The translations under genes were made by a program, and so were the position numbers. From NCBI GenBank assembly GCA_035650495.1, contig DASRHK010000036.1, forward strand, positions 1-61,486: DNA of 61,486 bases, in the 5' to 3' direction. This DNA is from DASRHK01 sp035650495. Lineage in GTDB: Bacteria; Pseudomonadota; Gammaproteobacteria; Nevskiales; Nevskiaceae. The notes below the pieces were generated by a model that was given only the letters and a program-made list of their open reading frames with translations, was not told where the DNA came from and searched no databases. This document shows, piece by piece, positions 39,718 through 48,949 of the stretch; within the stretch, counting starts at the first letter, position 1; every line of letters begins with the position of its first letter.

Positions 39718-40104
39718 TTATTGAGCGGCGCCCTGCGCCTTGAGATGGTTGGTCAGCGCGGTGTAGTAATCGAGCTGACGGCGGAACGTTCCGGGATCCA
39801 GCGGCAGCGGCTCTTCGTCGAGCAATCGCGCCGGGCGATCGATGCCTTGCTCCGGCGCGGAATTGCGCCACGGCATGATGTACAGGCCGATCGGCGATTC
39901 GCGCTCGCCGATGATCGTGGTGCCGGGCGCGCTGTTGTTCGGCGCGCTCGTCGAGACCGAGGGCGATGCGGAATTCGCCGGCGCCGGCGCGCTCGAGCGG
40001 TACTTGCTCGTGTCCACCGCCGGACCGGAAGTGTCGACCGCCGGCTCCTGGGCGAGGGCCGCGGCGGCGAACAGCATCGACATCAGCGTGATCGTTGTCT
40101 TCAT
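39718..40104 (-). CDS. Small exported protein of the Glt-like operon
   Basis: A 128-residue protein with a signal peptide (MKTTITLMSMLFAAAALAQ), a Ser/Pro/Ala-rich linker and a conserved-looking C-terminal part (GTTIIGERESPIGLYIMPWRN, then RQLDYYTALTNHLKAQG). No known domain is recognised. Its start overlaps the TPR lipoprotein stop as ATGA and it precedes the motor genes, so it is a periplasmic component of the same machine. Confidence 0.7.
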   Translation of the reverse strand: MKTTITLMSMLFAAAALAQEPAVDTSGPAVDTSKYRSSAPAPANSASPSVSTSAPNNSAPGTTIIGERESPIGLYIMPWRNSAPEQGIDRPARLLDEEPLPLDPGTFRRQLDYYTALTNHLKAQGAAQ

Positions 40105-40814
40105 TGCTTGCGTACCGGCAGGATCGAGCGTTCTTCCGTCATCTTCGGCGCAGCCGGCGTCGGAGCGGCATTCTGCAGCGGCGCGGGCTTGGACACCGGC
40201 TGCTTCGATTCGATCTCCGCAATCCAGGCGGCCACTCGCAGCTCATCTTTTCCGGCGAGCTGCTGATACTGCTTATAGTGCATCAGCGCGTCGGTAGGAC
40301 GGCCCAGATACGTGTCGTAAAGAATGCCGAGGTTCAGGTGCGCCAGCGCGTAATTGGGATTCGCCTGCAGCGCCTTCAGGTAAGCCTGCTCTGCACCAAT
40401 CCGATCGCCCGCGTCGCGCTGCTCCATGCCAAGCCAGTTCCATGCCACCGCGTTCTTGCTGTTCAGCGACGTCGCCTTGGTCAGCACGCCGATCGCCTGA
40501 TCGCGACGGTTCGACTTCGCGTAGATGATGCCGAGATTGGTCAACGGCCCCGAGTACTGCGGGAAATCGTTGTTGAGGGCGATGAAGGCCGCCTCTGCGT
40601 CGGGCAGTTTCTTCTGCTTCATCAGCTGCACGGCGTCGTTGAAGCGCGCCTGCGGATCGCCCTTGCTCGGCGGTGCGACGGGCTTGCCGCCGGCGGAAGG
40701 CCGCGTGCCGCCAGCGGACGGCGCGTTGGGCCCGCCTTTCTTGCTGAAGCCCGAACAGCCGGCGATCAGCGCGACCGCGATCGACAGCGCGACGAACTTA
40801 CTTGAGCGCTTCAT
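40101..40814 (-). CDS. TPR lipoprotein of the Glt-like operon
   Basis: A 237-residue lipoprotein: basic start MKRSSKF, hydrophobic stretch and lipobox ALIAGCSG, a Gly/Pro-rich linker, then about four tetratricopeptide repeats (AVQLMKQKKLPDAEAAFIAL, TNLGIIYAKSNRRDQAIGVL, AWNWLGMEQRDAGDRIGAE, AHLNLGILYDTYLGRPTDAL). It is probably anchored in the outer membrane facing the periplasm. Start ATG 40814 lies inside the end of the preceding large TPR gene (17-base overlap); an upstream extension is rejected because it would precede the signal peptide. It resembles GltE-type TPR lipoproteins of the Myxococcus Glt complex in layout. Confidence 0.8.
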   Translation of the reverse strand: MKRSSKFVALSIAVALIAGCSGFSKKGGPNAPSAGGTRPSAGGKPVAPPSKGDPQARFNDAVQLMKQKKLPDAEAAFIALNNDFPQYSGPLTNLGIIYAKSNRRDQAIGVLTKATSLNSKNAVAWNWLGMEQRDAGDRIGAEQAYLKALQANPNYALAHLNLGILYDTYLGRPTDALMHYKQYQQLAGKDELRVAAWIAEIESKQPVSKPAPLQNAAPTPAAPKMTEERSILPVRKQ

Positions 40815-43596
40815 AAGCCTCGTCCCCTTGCTCGCGCTTGGAATACTTGCCCGGCGCAAGGCCGGCGAGCGCGAGCTGGCTCTTCTTCACCCAGTCGTCG
40901 TAGACGCCCTGGCTGATGCGACGCAGATTCGACTCGTGCGCCTGGATCGCCTTCTCCTCGAACGGGAAGGACTGCTCTTCGAGCAGCAGACTGTATTGCT
41001 CGAGCTGCGCAGTGGTCATCTTCTTCGGCCGCTCCGAGTCGAGCAGGGCGCGCGAGAACGCCTGATAGAGCGCGCCGATCTCGTAGGTCGCCGCGGTGGT
41101 CACGTCGGCGATGCCGTAGCCCGCGGCGCGCGACAGCGTGTTGATCGCCTTCTCGAGCGCGACCTTCTTCGCCGCGATGCTCTTGTTGAGCGGCTGCGTG
41201 AGCGAGATCGCGTTCGCGGCGGCGACGTCGTTTCGACCGAGCTCCAGGCTCGCGCGCGCGGCGAGCGTCTTGCTCTTGTCGCTGCGCTCGGCGCCGGCGA
41301 AAGCGTCGGCGGCGATGAAGTCCTGCTGGATGCGCAGATAGTTCCTCTGGTCGCCGTTGCCCTTGTAGATCTCGGCGAGGCGCACGCGCGCATCGAGCGC
41401 GCGATCGACCGGCTGGGTGAAGTTCTTGATGTAGAACTCGTAGGACGCGACCGTCTGCGGCTGATCGTTCGACTTGTCGTAGAGCGTCGCCGCCTGCCAT
41501 GACGCTTCGCGGCGGATGTCGGGCGACTCGCTCGTGCGCGCGGCGATGCGCTGATACGCGCCGGCGGCTTCATGCGGACGATTGTCCTTCTCGTAGACGA
41601 CCGCGAGCTTCTTGTCGACGTCCGGGATCAACTGGTGCTTCGGGAAATTCGCGCGGAAGCCTTCGAGCACGTTTGCGGCCGTCGGCCAATCCTGCAGCGT
41701 GATCAAGCCAGCGGCGGCGTCGTAATCCGCGGTCGGACGGATGCTCGCTTCCGGCACGACCTTGCCGACGCGCAGGAAATGGTTCACCGCCGTGCGCAGA
41801 TCGTTCGCGCTACGCGCCGCTTCGCCTTGCTTGTAGATCGACGCGGCGAGCTGCTCGACGATCGTCTTGCGACCGGCATCGGTGGGCGAAGTGAGCTGCA
41901 GCACGTTGGTGTAGGCGACTTCCGATTCGGGATAGCGCTTCTGCTGGAAGCTCGCGTCGGCGACCACGCTCCAGGCCTGGCGCTTGAGATCCGGCGTCGC
42001 CTTCGGTGCGCTGATCACCTGATTGGCGACCTGCGTCGCCTCGTCGAGCGACTTGATCTCGAACAGCGCGAGCGCGGTGCGCGTCAGCACCGGCAGCACC
42101 TGCTCGTGATTGGGGAACGCACCGGCGAAGCGCTTGGAATTGTCGATCTCGAGCCGCAGCGCGGCGGCGTGATCGGCGGCTTCCTTGGTGTTGCGCTGAT
42201 ACGCGAGGACCGCGGCATACGCGGCCTCTGCGCTGCGCGCGTGCGCCGGATACTCGTAGGCCGTCCGCGTGTATTCCTTCGCCGCTTCCATGGTCTGACC
42301 GCCGTCGTAGAGCGACTCGGCGAGCAGGAAGTTCGTCTCGGGGTTCTTCGGATCGTTCGGGAACGCCTTCAGGATGCGGCGATACCAGTTCGCGGCGGTG
42401 ACGAAGTCACCCTTGTTCGTCTGCGGGTTCGCCTGCGCGCGCGCGTGATAGAACTTCGCGAGATCGTCGAGGTGGCCGCGCAGCTCCGACATCACTTCCG
42501 GCAGCGGCGCGCGACCGTTCCAGTACGGCGCCGACGGGTCATACGTCGTCGCGAACTTCTCCTTCTCCTGCACGACGAGCTCCGAGAAGCCGCCGTCGGC
42601 GTAGGTCTTGATCACGCGCGACTGGAACGACGGCGCGAGCGGATGCATCGGATATTTCTCGGTGAAGGCGCCGTAGGCCTTCGCCGCGTCGGTGTAGCGC
42701 TGCTTCTCCGCGAGCTGCTCGCCGAGCGCGTTGTAGAGCAGCGGGAAGAAGCGCGGCTCGCCCTTGCGCTGGATGAATTCGTTGACCGCTTCGCCGCCGC
42801 CGAGCGCGGCGAAGGAGAGGCCCGCGACGCGCAGGGCATCCTTGGCGACGTCGCGCTTGCCCTGATCGACCGCGGCAAGCGCGATCTGCGGATTGGCGCC
42901 GACGCCGGGCGGCAGCTCGCGATCGAGGATCTGGCAGAACACCACCAGCGCCGGCTCGTACTGCGACTGCTTGAACAGCGACCAGCCGTACTTGTACTGC
43001 GCGGGCTCGAAGAACGCCGTGCGCCCGCCCATATCCATCACCGTCTTGTATTCGGTGCTTGCCTCGTCGAAGCGCTGGAGATGGAACAGGAGCTCGGCGC
43101 GGCGGAAATGCGCATCGCCGATCAGCTGCGAGTCGGGGAACTGCTTCTCGAGGCGACCGAGCGCCTCGACGGCCTGATCTTCGTGGCCGGTGTTCTGGTA
43201 CGCGCGCGACAGCTGATAGAGCACGCGATCGTTGTTGCGATCGTCGGGCTTCTCGGTGAGCAGCTGGTTGTAGAGGTTGATCGAGTCCTGCTGGACCTGC
43301 GCGCTCTTCTTCGGGTCCGAGGTGCCGCTCTCGTCGACCTGGATCTGCAGGTCGGCGAGGCGACGCATCGCCTCCGCCTTGGTCTCGACGTCGGGCGCGA
43401 GCTCGAGGATCTTGCGGTAGTTCTCCTCGGCCGATTCGGGGCTGACTTCCACCGGCGCCGATTTCTGGATCGGCAGCTTCTGTGGCGCAGGCGCTTTCTG
43501 CTTCGACAGCTCCTTGATCGGGGTGCCGGTGTCCTTGAGACCCGACGAGCAGGCCGCGACGACGAGCGCGGCGAAGACGACGACGCGCACTTTCAC
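40798..43596 (-). CDS. Large TPR lipoprotein of the Glt-like operon
   Basis: A 932-residue protein. The GTG start at 43596 overlaps the stop of the preceding gene; the signal has a short hydrophobic stretch and lipobox (VVVFAALVVAACSS). The rest is almost all TPR-like helical hairpins (ENYRKILELAPDVETKAEAM, LYQLSRAYQNTGHEDQAVEAL, YNALGEQLAEKQRYTDAAKAY and others). The same frame stays open for 1.6 kb upstream, but that part is antisense-like, Arg-rich sequence overlapping the next gene, and is not coding. It is probably a periplasmic scaffold binding other machine parts or peptidoglycan. Confidence 0.82.
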   Translation of the reverse strand: MKVRVVVFAALVVAACSSGLKDTGTPIKELSKQKAPAPQKLPIQKSAPVEVSPESAEENYRKILELAPDVETKAEAMRRLADLQIQVDESGTSDPKKSAQVQQDSINLYNQLLTEKPDDRNNDRVLYQLSRAYQNTGHEDQAVEALGRLEKQFPDSQLIGDAHFRRAELLFHLQRFDEASTEYKTVMDMGGRTAFFEPAQYKYGWSLFKQSQYEPALVVFCQILDRELPPGVGANPQIALAAVDQGKRDVAKDALRVAGLSFAALGGGEAVNEFIQRKGEPRFFPLLYNALGEQLAEKQRYTDAAKAYGAFTEKYPMHPLAPSFQSRVIKTYADGGFSELVVQEKEKFATTYDPSAPYWNGRAPLPEVMSELRGHLDDLAKFYHARAQANPQTNKGDFVTAANWYRRILKAFPNDPKNPETNFLLAESLYDGGQTMEAAKEYTRTAYEYPAHARSAEAAYAAVLAYQRNTKEAADHAAALRLEIDNSKRFAGAFPNHEQVLPVLTRTALALFEIKSLDEATQVANQVISAPKATPDLKRQAWSVVADASFQQKRYPESEVAYTNVLQLTSPTDAGRKTIVEQLAASIYKQGEAARSANDLRTAVNHFLRVGKVVPEASIRPTADYDAAAGLITLQDWPTAANVLEGFRANFPKHQLIPDVDKKLAVVYEKDNRPHEAAGAYQRIAARTSESPDIRREASWQAATLYDKSNDQPQTVASYEFYIKNFTQPVDRALDARVRLAEIYKGNGDQRNYLRIQQDFIAADAFAGAERSDKSKTLAARASLELGRNDVAAANAISLTQPLNKSIAAKKVALEKAINTLSRAAGYGIADVTTAATYEIGALYQAFSRALLDSERPKKMTTAQLEQYSLLLEEQSFPFEEKAIQAHESNLRRISQGVYDDWVKKSQLALAGLAPGKYSKREQGDEAYEALK

Positions 43597-45998
43597 TTCT
43601 TGTCTCCGCGCGGCGCCGCCGGTTGCTCCTTGCTCTCGCGGTCGTAGATGCGTGCGACCGACAGACGCGCTTCGACGAGATAACGCTCGATCTGCTTCTT
43701 CTGCCCGTTGAGCTCGCGCAGCGAGGTCGCCTCCAGCTGCTTGCTGCCGTCTGCGCTCGCACTGGCGAGCTTGGGCTTCAATTGATCGATCGCGCCACGC
43801 ACGGCGGCCATACGCTCGAAGGGACCGTTGGCGTTGCGAGGCGCGTAGACCGCCGCGAGCTTGACGTTGGGATGCACGTCGAACGTCAGCGGCGCGTCGT
43901 AGGTGCCGGGCGCGGCGAGCCCATCGTCGGCGCGCAGCGCGAGCGACATGATCACGTAGATCGACGAATAGGTCTGCCGCGCGCGGGCGATGAACAGCTC
44001 CGGCGCGATGTTCGGCTGCTGCTGATCGGCTGCGCCGCGGTCGAAGCCGGCCATGCGGTCTTTCCAGCCATCGAGGTTGCGGCCGATCAGGCGCAGGTCG
44101 CGATAGTTCTTGAGCGTCTCCTGGAACACGTTCTCCGCGAGCAGGTTCTGCAGGAAGTAGGTCTCGGGCGCGTCGGGCAGGTCGCGCAGGCGCCATTGCC
44201 AGCCGCTCTCGGCCTCGCTGTCGCGGCGCACGATCGTCTCGACCATGCGGCCCTGCTTGATCGAGACCATCGCGTCGTCCATGTGCTTGCGCGTGGTCTC
44301 GAGCGTGTCGATCGCGCGCTGGTATTCCTGCAGCGCCTGCTCGTGCGCCTTCAGGCGATCGAGCGCGAAGGGAATCGCCAGCAGCGCTTCCTGCACCGCG
44401 GGGTGCATCGGATCGCGCGCGACGAGCTCCGTCCACGGCACCAGCGCGCGCTTGAGCGCTTCCTCTTCTTCCTTGCTGATGTTGGACAGCTTGAACGGAC
44501 GCAGGCCGAGGCGCTTGAACGGATCGGCGTCGTAGTAGCCCGGACGCAGCAGCACGCCGAGCGACGAGAAGGTGGAGAAGGGCGACTGATCCTCCGGCGA
44601 GCCGGGCGCGTGCTTCTGCAGTTCGCCGCGCGGCGCGAGCTCCGACCAGCCGAGCCCGAGCAGCGCGCGATTCGAGTACGGGCCTTCGGTACGGATGCGG
44701 CCGAAGATCGGCTTCGCGGTGCCGCCCTGCTGCGAGCGCAGGAAGTGATAGCCGAGCGTGAGATTGGCCCGATCGCGCAGCGTCAGTGTCTCGACATCGG
44801 TGACCTTCATCGTGCCGAGGCGGTCGAGGATGGTCCGGCCTTGCTCGACGCGGCCCTCGTTCAAGAGCGCGATGGCGAGGTTGTAACGCGCGTACGGCGA
44901 CAGGTTGTCGAACTTGCCCTCGTTGAGCACTTCGACCGCTTGCGCGTTGCGACCCTGCGCGAGCAGCGCGCGCGACAGCAGGTCCTGCCATTCCGGCATC
45001 ACGTCGGCGGGCAGCTTCTCGGAGAGGTTCGACAGCGTCTCCGTCGCGTCGCTGACGTAGCCGCGCTCGAGCTGGAACTGGCCCAGGCGCAGGCGGGCGC
45101 GCGCCGCGTCGACGGCGTTGGTCGCGCTCTCGCGCGCGAGCCGCTTGTAGATCGCGATCGCGCGATCGGGCATGCCGAAGTTGAGATAGCACTCGGCGAG
45201 CTGCTCGTGGAACGCGATCGGCAGCTGATCGGGATCGGGCACCGTCGCGGCGATGCGCAGGAGCTCGGCGATCGCCGTGTAGTAGCGCTTGTCGTTCTTG
45301 AGGAAGATCGCCATGCCGAGCCGCGGATCCGCGGCGCTGCCCGGCGCGTAATCGTGCGAATCGGCCCAGCGCGACGAGTCGAGCATCACCGCGCGGCGCG
45401 CGATGCGCGTCTGCGTGCTCTCCATGCGCTGCACTTCGGGCAGGCCCGGGCGATCGAGGCGCGAGTTGCGGGTGATCGGCACCGTCAGATCGAGCGGCCC
45501 GAGGTTCTTGTCGAACACGCGATCGACGGCGCCCTTGATCGGCGGGTCCTTCGGTTGCGCGTCGATGAACTTGCCGGCGAACTCCGCGTGCACGCGATGC
45601 GCGCCCGGTTGCATGTTCACGCGCAGCAGACGGTGCAGGCCGCCCTTCAGCAGCGCGCGCGATTCGGAATCGGTGTAGTTGTAGGTGACGAGCTGGCCGT
45701 CATCGAGCGCGACCGACATCGAGCTCAGCATGAAGCCGCCGACCTTCACGCCGATGTAGACCGAGACGCGCGTGATGTCCGGATAGAGCAGGGTCTCGTC
45801 GAGCGTCAGCAGGTCGCGATCCAGCACGACCGCGGCGTCCTTGATGTCCTGCACGGACTGGTCGACCTTGATGGCGCCGGGATCCGAAGCGTTCGGCGTC
45901 GCGGTGGATGCGCTGGGTGCCGTGGCCGCAAAGGCAATCGTCGTCGCGGCCATCAGGGCGACGCCGAGGCCGCGCGCAGCGCTGTTGAGCCCGACCAT
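43593..45998 (-). CDS. Exported TPR protein, first gene of the Glt-like operon
   Basis: An 801-residue protein with a signal peptide (VALMAATTIAFAATAPSAS), an N-terminal beta-rich region (about 40-180; VSVYIGVKVGGFMLSSMSVAL) and a long TPR-rich body (about 215-780; YYTAIAELLRIA, LAECYLNFGMPDRAIAIYKRL, LARALLAQGRNAQAVEVL-like repeats). The layout resembles GltD-type TPR proteins. ATG 45998 is chosen over an upstream in-frame ATG because it begins the signal peptide. It starts the operon that continues through 37006; gloB lies 86 bases upstream on the same strand. Confidence 0.8.
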   Translation of the reverse strand: MVGLNSAARGLGVALMAATTIAFAATAPSASTATPNASDPGAIKVDQSVQDIKDAAVVLDRDLLTLDETLLYPDITRVSVYIGVKVGGFMLSSMSVALDDGQLVTYNYTDSESRALLKGGLHRLLRVNMQPGAHRVHAEFAGKFIDAQPKDPPIKGAVDRVFDKNLGPLDLTVPITRNSRLDRPGLPEVQRMESTQTRIARRAVMLDSSRWADSHDYAPGSAADPRLGMAIFLKNDKRYYTAIAELLRIAATVPDPDQLPIAFHEQLAECYLNFGMPDRAIAIYKRLARESATNAVDAARARLRLGQFQLERGYVSDATETLSNLSEKLPADVMPEWQDLLSRALLAQGRNAQAVEVLNEGKFDNLSPYARYNLAIALLNEGRVEQGRTILDRLGTMKVTDVETLTLRDRANLTLGYHFLRSQQGGTAKPIFGRIRTEGPYSNRALLGLGWSELAPRGELQKHAPGSPEDQSPFSTFSSLGVLLRPGYYDADPFKRLGLRPFKLSNISKEEEEALKRALVPWTELVARDPMHPAVQEALLAIPFALDRLKAHEQALQEYQRAIDTLETTRKHMDDAMVSIKQGRMVETIVRRDSEAESGWQWRLRDLPDAPETYFLQNLLAENVFQETLKNYRDLRLIGRNLDGWKDRMAGFDRGAADQQQPNIAPELFIARARQTYSSIYVIMSLALRADDGLAAPGTYDAPLTFDVHPNVKLAAVYAPRNANGPFERMAAVRGAIDQLKPKLASASADGSKQLEATSLRELNGQKKQIERYLVEARLSVARIYDRESKEQPAAPRGDKK

Positions 45999-46084
45999 GG
46001 GAATCCCGAAAAAGAATGACGTCCTTGTAGCTGGGCGCGAGTTTAGCAAATGGTCCACCAGTACTTTTTTACGACAGAGTCTTC

Positions 46085-46882
46085 TTATGGCGCTCGGAAA
46101 CCATCTTTCCAGCGGCGCAGCGTGGCGAACACTTCGACAGCATCAGCGGGTGGGCGGCCGAGCTTCCCGGCCGCGGCGCGCATTATCGCAGCTTCGCCGG
46201 TGCGCAAGAAAGGATTGACGCGCCGCTCGAGCGACAGCCGGCTGGGCAGCGAAGGCTCGCCGCGATCGCGCAGGGCGCGCACGTCATCGCGGTGGCGCGC
46301 GACGTCCGCATTGCCGGGCTCGACCGCGGACGCGAACGCGAGGTTGGAGAGCGTGTATTCGTGCGTGCAGTAGATCTCGGTGTCGGCATCGAAACCGTTC
46401 AGCTTCGCGAGCGAATGATGGAGCTGCTCGGCCGTGCCTTCGAACAGCCGGCCGCAGCCGGCGGAGAACATCGTGTCGCCGCAGAACAGGCGCGGCGGCT
46501 GTTGGCCCTCGCGCTCGGCGTAGTAGGCGATGTGACCGAGAGTGTGGCCGGGCACCGACAGTATGGAGAGCGGCAAGCCGAGCTTCGGCACTTCGATGCG
46601 ATCGCCATCGACGAGCAGCTGCGTGAGTCCCGGGATGGTGCTCGATTCGGCGCGCGGCCCGAACACCGGCACCGGATGCGCCTGCACGATCTTCGCGATG
46701 CCGCCGACGTGATCGGCGTGATGATGCGTGATCAGGATCGCGGCGAGCGGCAGCTTGGCGGCCTCGAGCGCGCGCAGCACCGGCGCGGCGTCGCCGGGAT
46801 CGACGACGGCAGCATATCCCGCGCGCTCGATCATCCAGATATAGTTGTCGACGAACGCGGGGAGCGCGATTACGCGGGTCAT
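46085..46882 (-). CDS. gloB: Hydroxyacylglutathione hydrolase (glyoxalase II)
   Basis: A 265-residue metallo-beta-lactamase-fold enzyme: ILITHHHADHVGG metal motif, PGHTLGHIAYY, FCGDTMFSAGCGRLFEG and CTHEYTLSNL. The C-terminal substrate-binding domain includes NPFLRTGE. It hydrolyses S-lactoylglutathione in methylglyoxal detoxification. ATG 46882 (or the ATG directly upstream) is the start. It is divergent from the methyltransferase-rnhA-dnaQ genes, as in E. coli. Confidence 0.95.
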   Translation of the reverse strand: MTRVIALPAFVDNYIWMIERAGYAAVVDPGDAAPVLRALEAAKLPLAAILITHHHADHVGGIAKIVQAHPVPVFGPRAESSTIPGLTQLLVDGDRIEVPKLGLPLSILSVPGHTLGHIAYYAEREGQQPPRLFCGDTMFSAGCGRLFEGTAEQLHHSLAKLNGFDADTEIYCTHEYTLSNLAFASAVEPGNADVARHRDDVRALRDRGEPSLPSRLSLERRVNPFLRTGEAAIMRAAAGKLGRPPADAVEVFATLRRWKDGFRAP

Positions 46883-46924
46883 CATGCGGCGAATGGTTGC
46901 AAAGTCGACGGAGCAGATCAACGC

Positions 46925-47683
46925 ATGAAAGTGCGCGAGCGCTGGGGCGGCCAGCCGTTCGATCGGCATGCGCTCGAGCTGTGGCAGCGCTCCACGCCGG
47001 GGCGGCGGTTGCTCGAGCTCGAGGAGGCCGAGCTCGCGCGAACCATGCCCGAGCTGTTCGGGCGTCACTTCCTGCAGATCGGCTCCTGGGGGCGCGGCAA
47101 TCGCCTGATCGGTGCGAGCCAGATGCTGCACAGCGCCGTGCTCGGCACCGTGCGCGGCTTCGACGAGCAGGCGCTGGCAGAGCCCGAGCATCTGCCGGTC
47201 ATGGCGAAGAGCGTCGATGCCGTGCTCTTGCCGCATTGCCTGGAATTCGTGCGCTCGCCGCAATCGGTGCTGCGCGAAGTCAATCGCATCCTCACCGATC
47301 GCGGACGCGTGCTGATCCTCGGCTTCAACCCGTGGAGCTTCTGGGGATTGCGCAAAGGCCTTGGGCTGCGGCATCGCGCGTTCCCGCAGGGTGCGCGGCT
47401 GGTGAGTGTCGGCCGACTGCGCGACTGGCTCGAGCTGCTCGACTTCGAAGTGTGCGAGCTGCGCCGCTTCGGGCTCGGCTTTCCGTGGAACGCGCCGCAC
47501 TCCGAAGGTCTCGGCAACGCGATCCAGCGCGCGTTCGACGCGCTCGCCGATTGTTATCTCGTCGTCGCCAAGAAGCGCGTGATCCCGATGACGCTGGTCG
47601 GACGTCGCTTGCGCGCGGCGGTTCCGGCCATCGTTCCCGCGCCGGCGACCGAAGCGCGGCGCGCGGCGCACGATCAAGCATGA
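46925..47683 (+). CDS. SAM-dependent methyltransferase-like protein (YafS-like)
   Basis: A 252-residue methyltransferase-fold protein. The SAM-binding region is eroded at motif I (LLELEEAELARTMPELFG, HFLQIGSWG), followed by LPVMAKSVDAVLLPHCLEFV and RGRVLILGFNPWSFWGLRKG, typical of the YafS group between gloB and rnhA. Function is unknown. ATG 46925; its stop overlaps the rnhA start as ATGA. Confidence 0.85.
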   Translation: MKVRERWGGQPFDRHALELWQRSTPGRRLLELEEAELARTMPELFGRHFLQIGSWGRGNRLIGASQMLHSAVLGTVRGFDEQALAEPEHLPVMAKSVDAVLLPHCLEFVRSPQSVLREVNRILTDRGRVLILGFNPWSFWGLRKGLGLRHRAFPQGARLVSVGRLRDWLELLDFEVCELRRFGLGFPWNAPHSEGLGNAIQRAFDALADCYLVVAKKRVIPMTLVGRRLRAAVPAIVPAPATEARRAAHDQA

Positions 47684-48123
47684 AGGAAGTCGTGATCCAC
47701 ACCGATGGCGCGTGCCGGGGCAATCCGGGGCCGGGCGGCTGGGGCGCGGTGCTCGAGTTCAACGGTCGCGCAAAGTCGCTCAAGGGCGGCGAGACGCTGA
47801 CGACCAACAACCGCATGGAGCTGATGGCCGCGATCCGCGCGCTCGAGACGCTGAAGGAGCCGTGCGCGGTGCAGCTCTACACCGACTCGAATTACCTTCG
47901 GCAGGGCATTCTCGAATGGCTGCGCGGCTGGAAAGCCAAGGGCTGGAAGACCGCCGACAAGAAGCCGGTGAAGAATCAGGATCTCTGGGAGCGACTCGAC
48001 GTGGCGGCGGCGCGCCATCGCGTCGAGTGGCATTGGGTGAAAGGTCACTCAGGGCATCCCGGCAACGAAGCCGCGGACCGGCTCGCGAACGAAGCGATCG
48101 ACGAGATGCAGAAGGCGGCATGA
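47680..48123 (+). CDS. rnhA: Ribonuclease HI
   Basis: A 147-residue RNase HI with all four acidic active-site residues: Asp in HTDGACRGN, Glu in NNRMELMA, Asp in LYTDSNY and Asp in NEAADRLAN, plus the basic protrusion (RGWKAKGWKTADKKPVKN) and catalytic His region VKGHSGHPGN. It removes RNA from RNA-DNA hybrids. Overlaps of 4 bases with both neighbours show tight coupling. Confidence 0.97.
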   Translation: MKEVVIHTDGACRGNPGPGGWGAVLEFNGRAKSLKGGETLTTNNRMELMAAIRALETLKEPCAVQLYTDSNYLRQGILEWLRGWKAKGWKTADKKPVKNQDLWERLDVAAARHRVEWHWVKGHSGHPGNEAADRLANEAIDEMQKAA

Positions 48124-48848
48124 GCACGAATCCAGTCCGGCAGATCATCCTCGACACCGAGACGACGGGCCTCGAAGTCGCCGAAGGGCATCGCATCATC
48201 GAAGTCGGCTGCGTCGAGCTGCGCTCGCGCCGCGCGAGCGACAACACGTTCCATCGCTATCTCAATCCCGGTCGCGCGATCGATCGCGGCGCGCACGAGG
48301 TGCACGGCCTCACCGACCAGTTCCTCGCCGACAAGCCGCGCTTCGCGGACGTCGCGCTGGAGCTGCTCAATTTCATCCGCGGCGCCGAGCTCATCATTCA
48401 CAACGCTGCGTTCGACGTGGAATTCCTGAACCAGGAGCTCGCGATTGCCGGGATCACCGAGCGCATCGAGCAGATCTGCACCGTCGTCGACACCGTGCAG
48501 ATGGCGCGCCGGATGCATCCCGGTCAGCGCGTGAACCTCGACGCGCTGTGCCAGCGTTACAGCGTCGACAACTCGCGGCGCGATCTCCACGGCGCATTGC
48601 TCGACGCGCAGCTGCTCGCCGAGGTTTATCTGGCGATGACCAGCGGCCAGGACGCGCTCGCCTTCGGGCCGGCGCCGGGCGAGACCGTCGGCGAGACTGC
48701 TTCTGTGCTCGAGCCGCTCAAGCGCGGCGTGCTGCTCGTGGTGCGTGCGACGGCCGACGAGATCGCGGCGCACACCGAACGTCTTGCGCAGATGGCAAAG
48801 AAGTGCGGCAAACCGCTTTGGCTTGAGGAGCCCGCGCAGGCTGGCTGA
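48120..48848 (+). CDS. dnaQ: DNA polymerase III epsilon subunit (proofreading exonuclease)
   Basis: A 242-residue DEDDh exonuclease: ExoI ILDTETTGLE, ExoII IIHNAAFDVEFLN, ExoIII HGALLDAQLLAEVYLAM. The C-terminal part (about 185-242) should bind the alpha subunit. ATG 48120 overlaps the rnhA stop. The last codons and stop are part of the inverted repeat at 48843-48944. Confidence 0.97.
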   Translation: MSTNPVRQIILDTETTGLEVAEGHRIIEVGCVELRSRRASDNTFHRYLNPGRAIDRGAHEVHGLTDQFLADKPRFADVALELLNFIRGAELIIHNAAFDVEFLNQELAIAGITERIEQICTVVDTVQMARRMHPGQRVNLDALCQRYSVDNSRRDLHGALLDAQLLAEVYLAMTSGQDALAFGPAPGETVGETASVLEPLKRGVLLVVRATADEIAAHTERLAQMAKKCGKPLWLEEPAQAG

Positions 48849-48944
48849 ACAAGTCCGGCGGGGGCGTTCGGCCGCCAGGGATGGCGGACGACGAGCCGGC
48901 CAGGGAAGGCTAGTTTGGGCGTCCCCCGGCGGACTTGTTCAGCC
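48843..48944. repeat. Long inverted-repeat hairpin element between dnaQ and ugd
   Basis: The left arm (48843-48866) and right arm (48920-48944) pair over about 22 of 25 positions, both containing GGCTGAACAAGTCCG read toward the loop. The 53-base interior has its own hairpin (CCGCC-AGGGAT-GGCGG), a GGCC/GGCC pair and two copies of CCAGGGAWGG. It spans the dnaQ stop and ends 6 bases before the convergent ugd stop. It can act as a bidirectional terminator, but its internal structure is more elaborate than one and suggests a dispersed palindromic repeat or structured RNA. Confidence 0.7.
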
Positions 48945-48949
48945 GAGCC

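Noticed and set aside
41572..43647. A 691-codon plus-strand open frame
   Set aside because: Antisense shadow of the large TPR lipoprotein gene.
43597..45192. Upstream extension of the large TPR lipoprotein frame
   Set aside because: It overlaps the preceding TPR gene in another frame, is Arg-rich, and the lipoprotein signal peptide begins at the GTG at 43596.
43623..46019. A 798-codon plus-strand open frame
   Set aside because: Antisense shadow of the exported TPR protein gene; composition is Arg/Ala/Val-biased with no motif.
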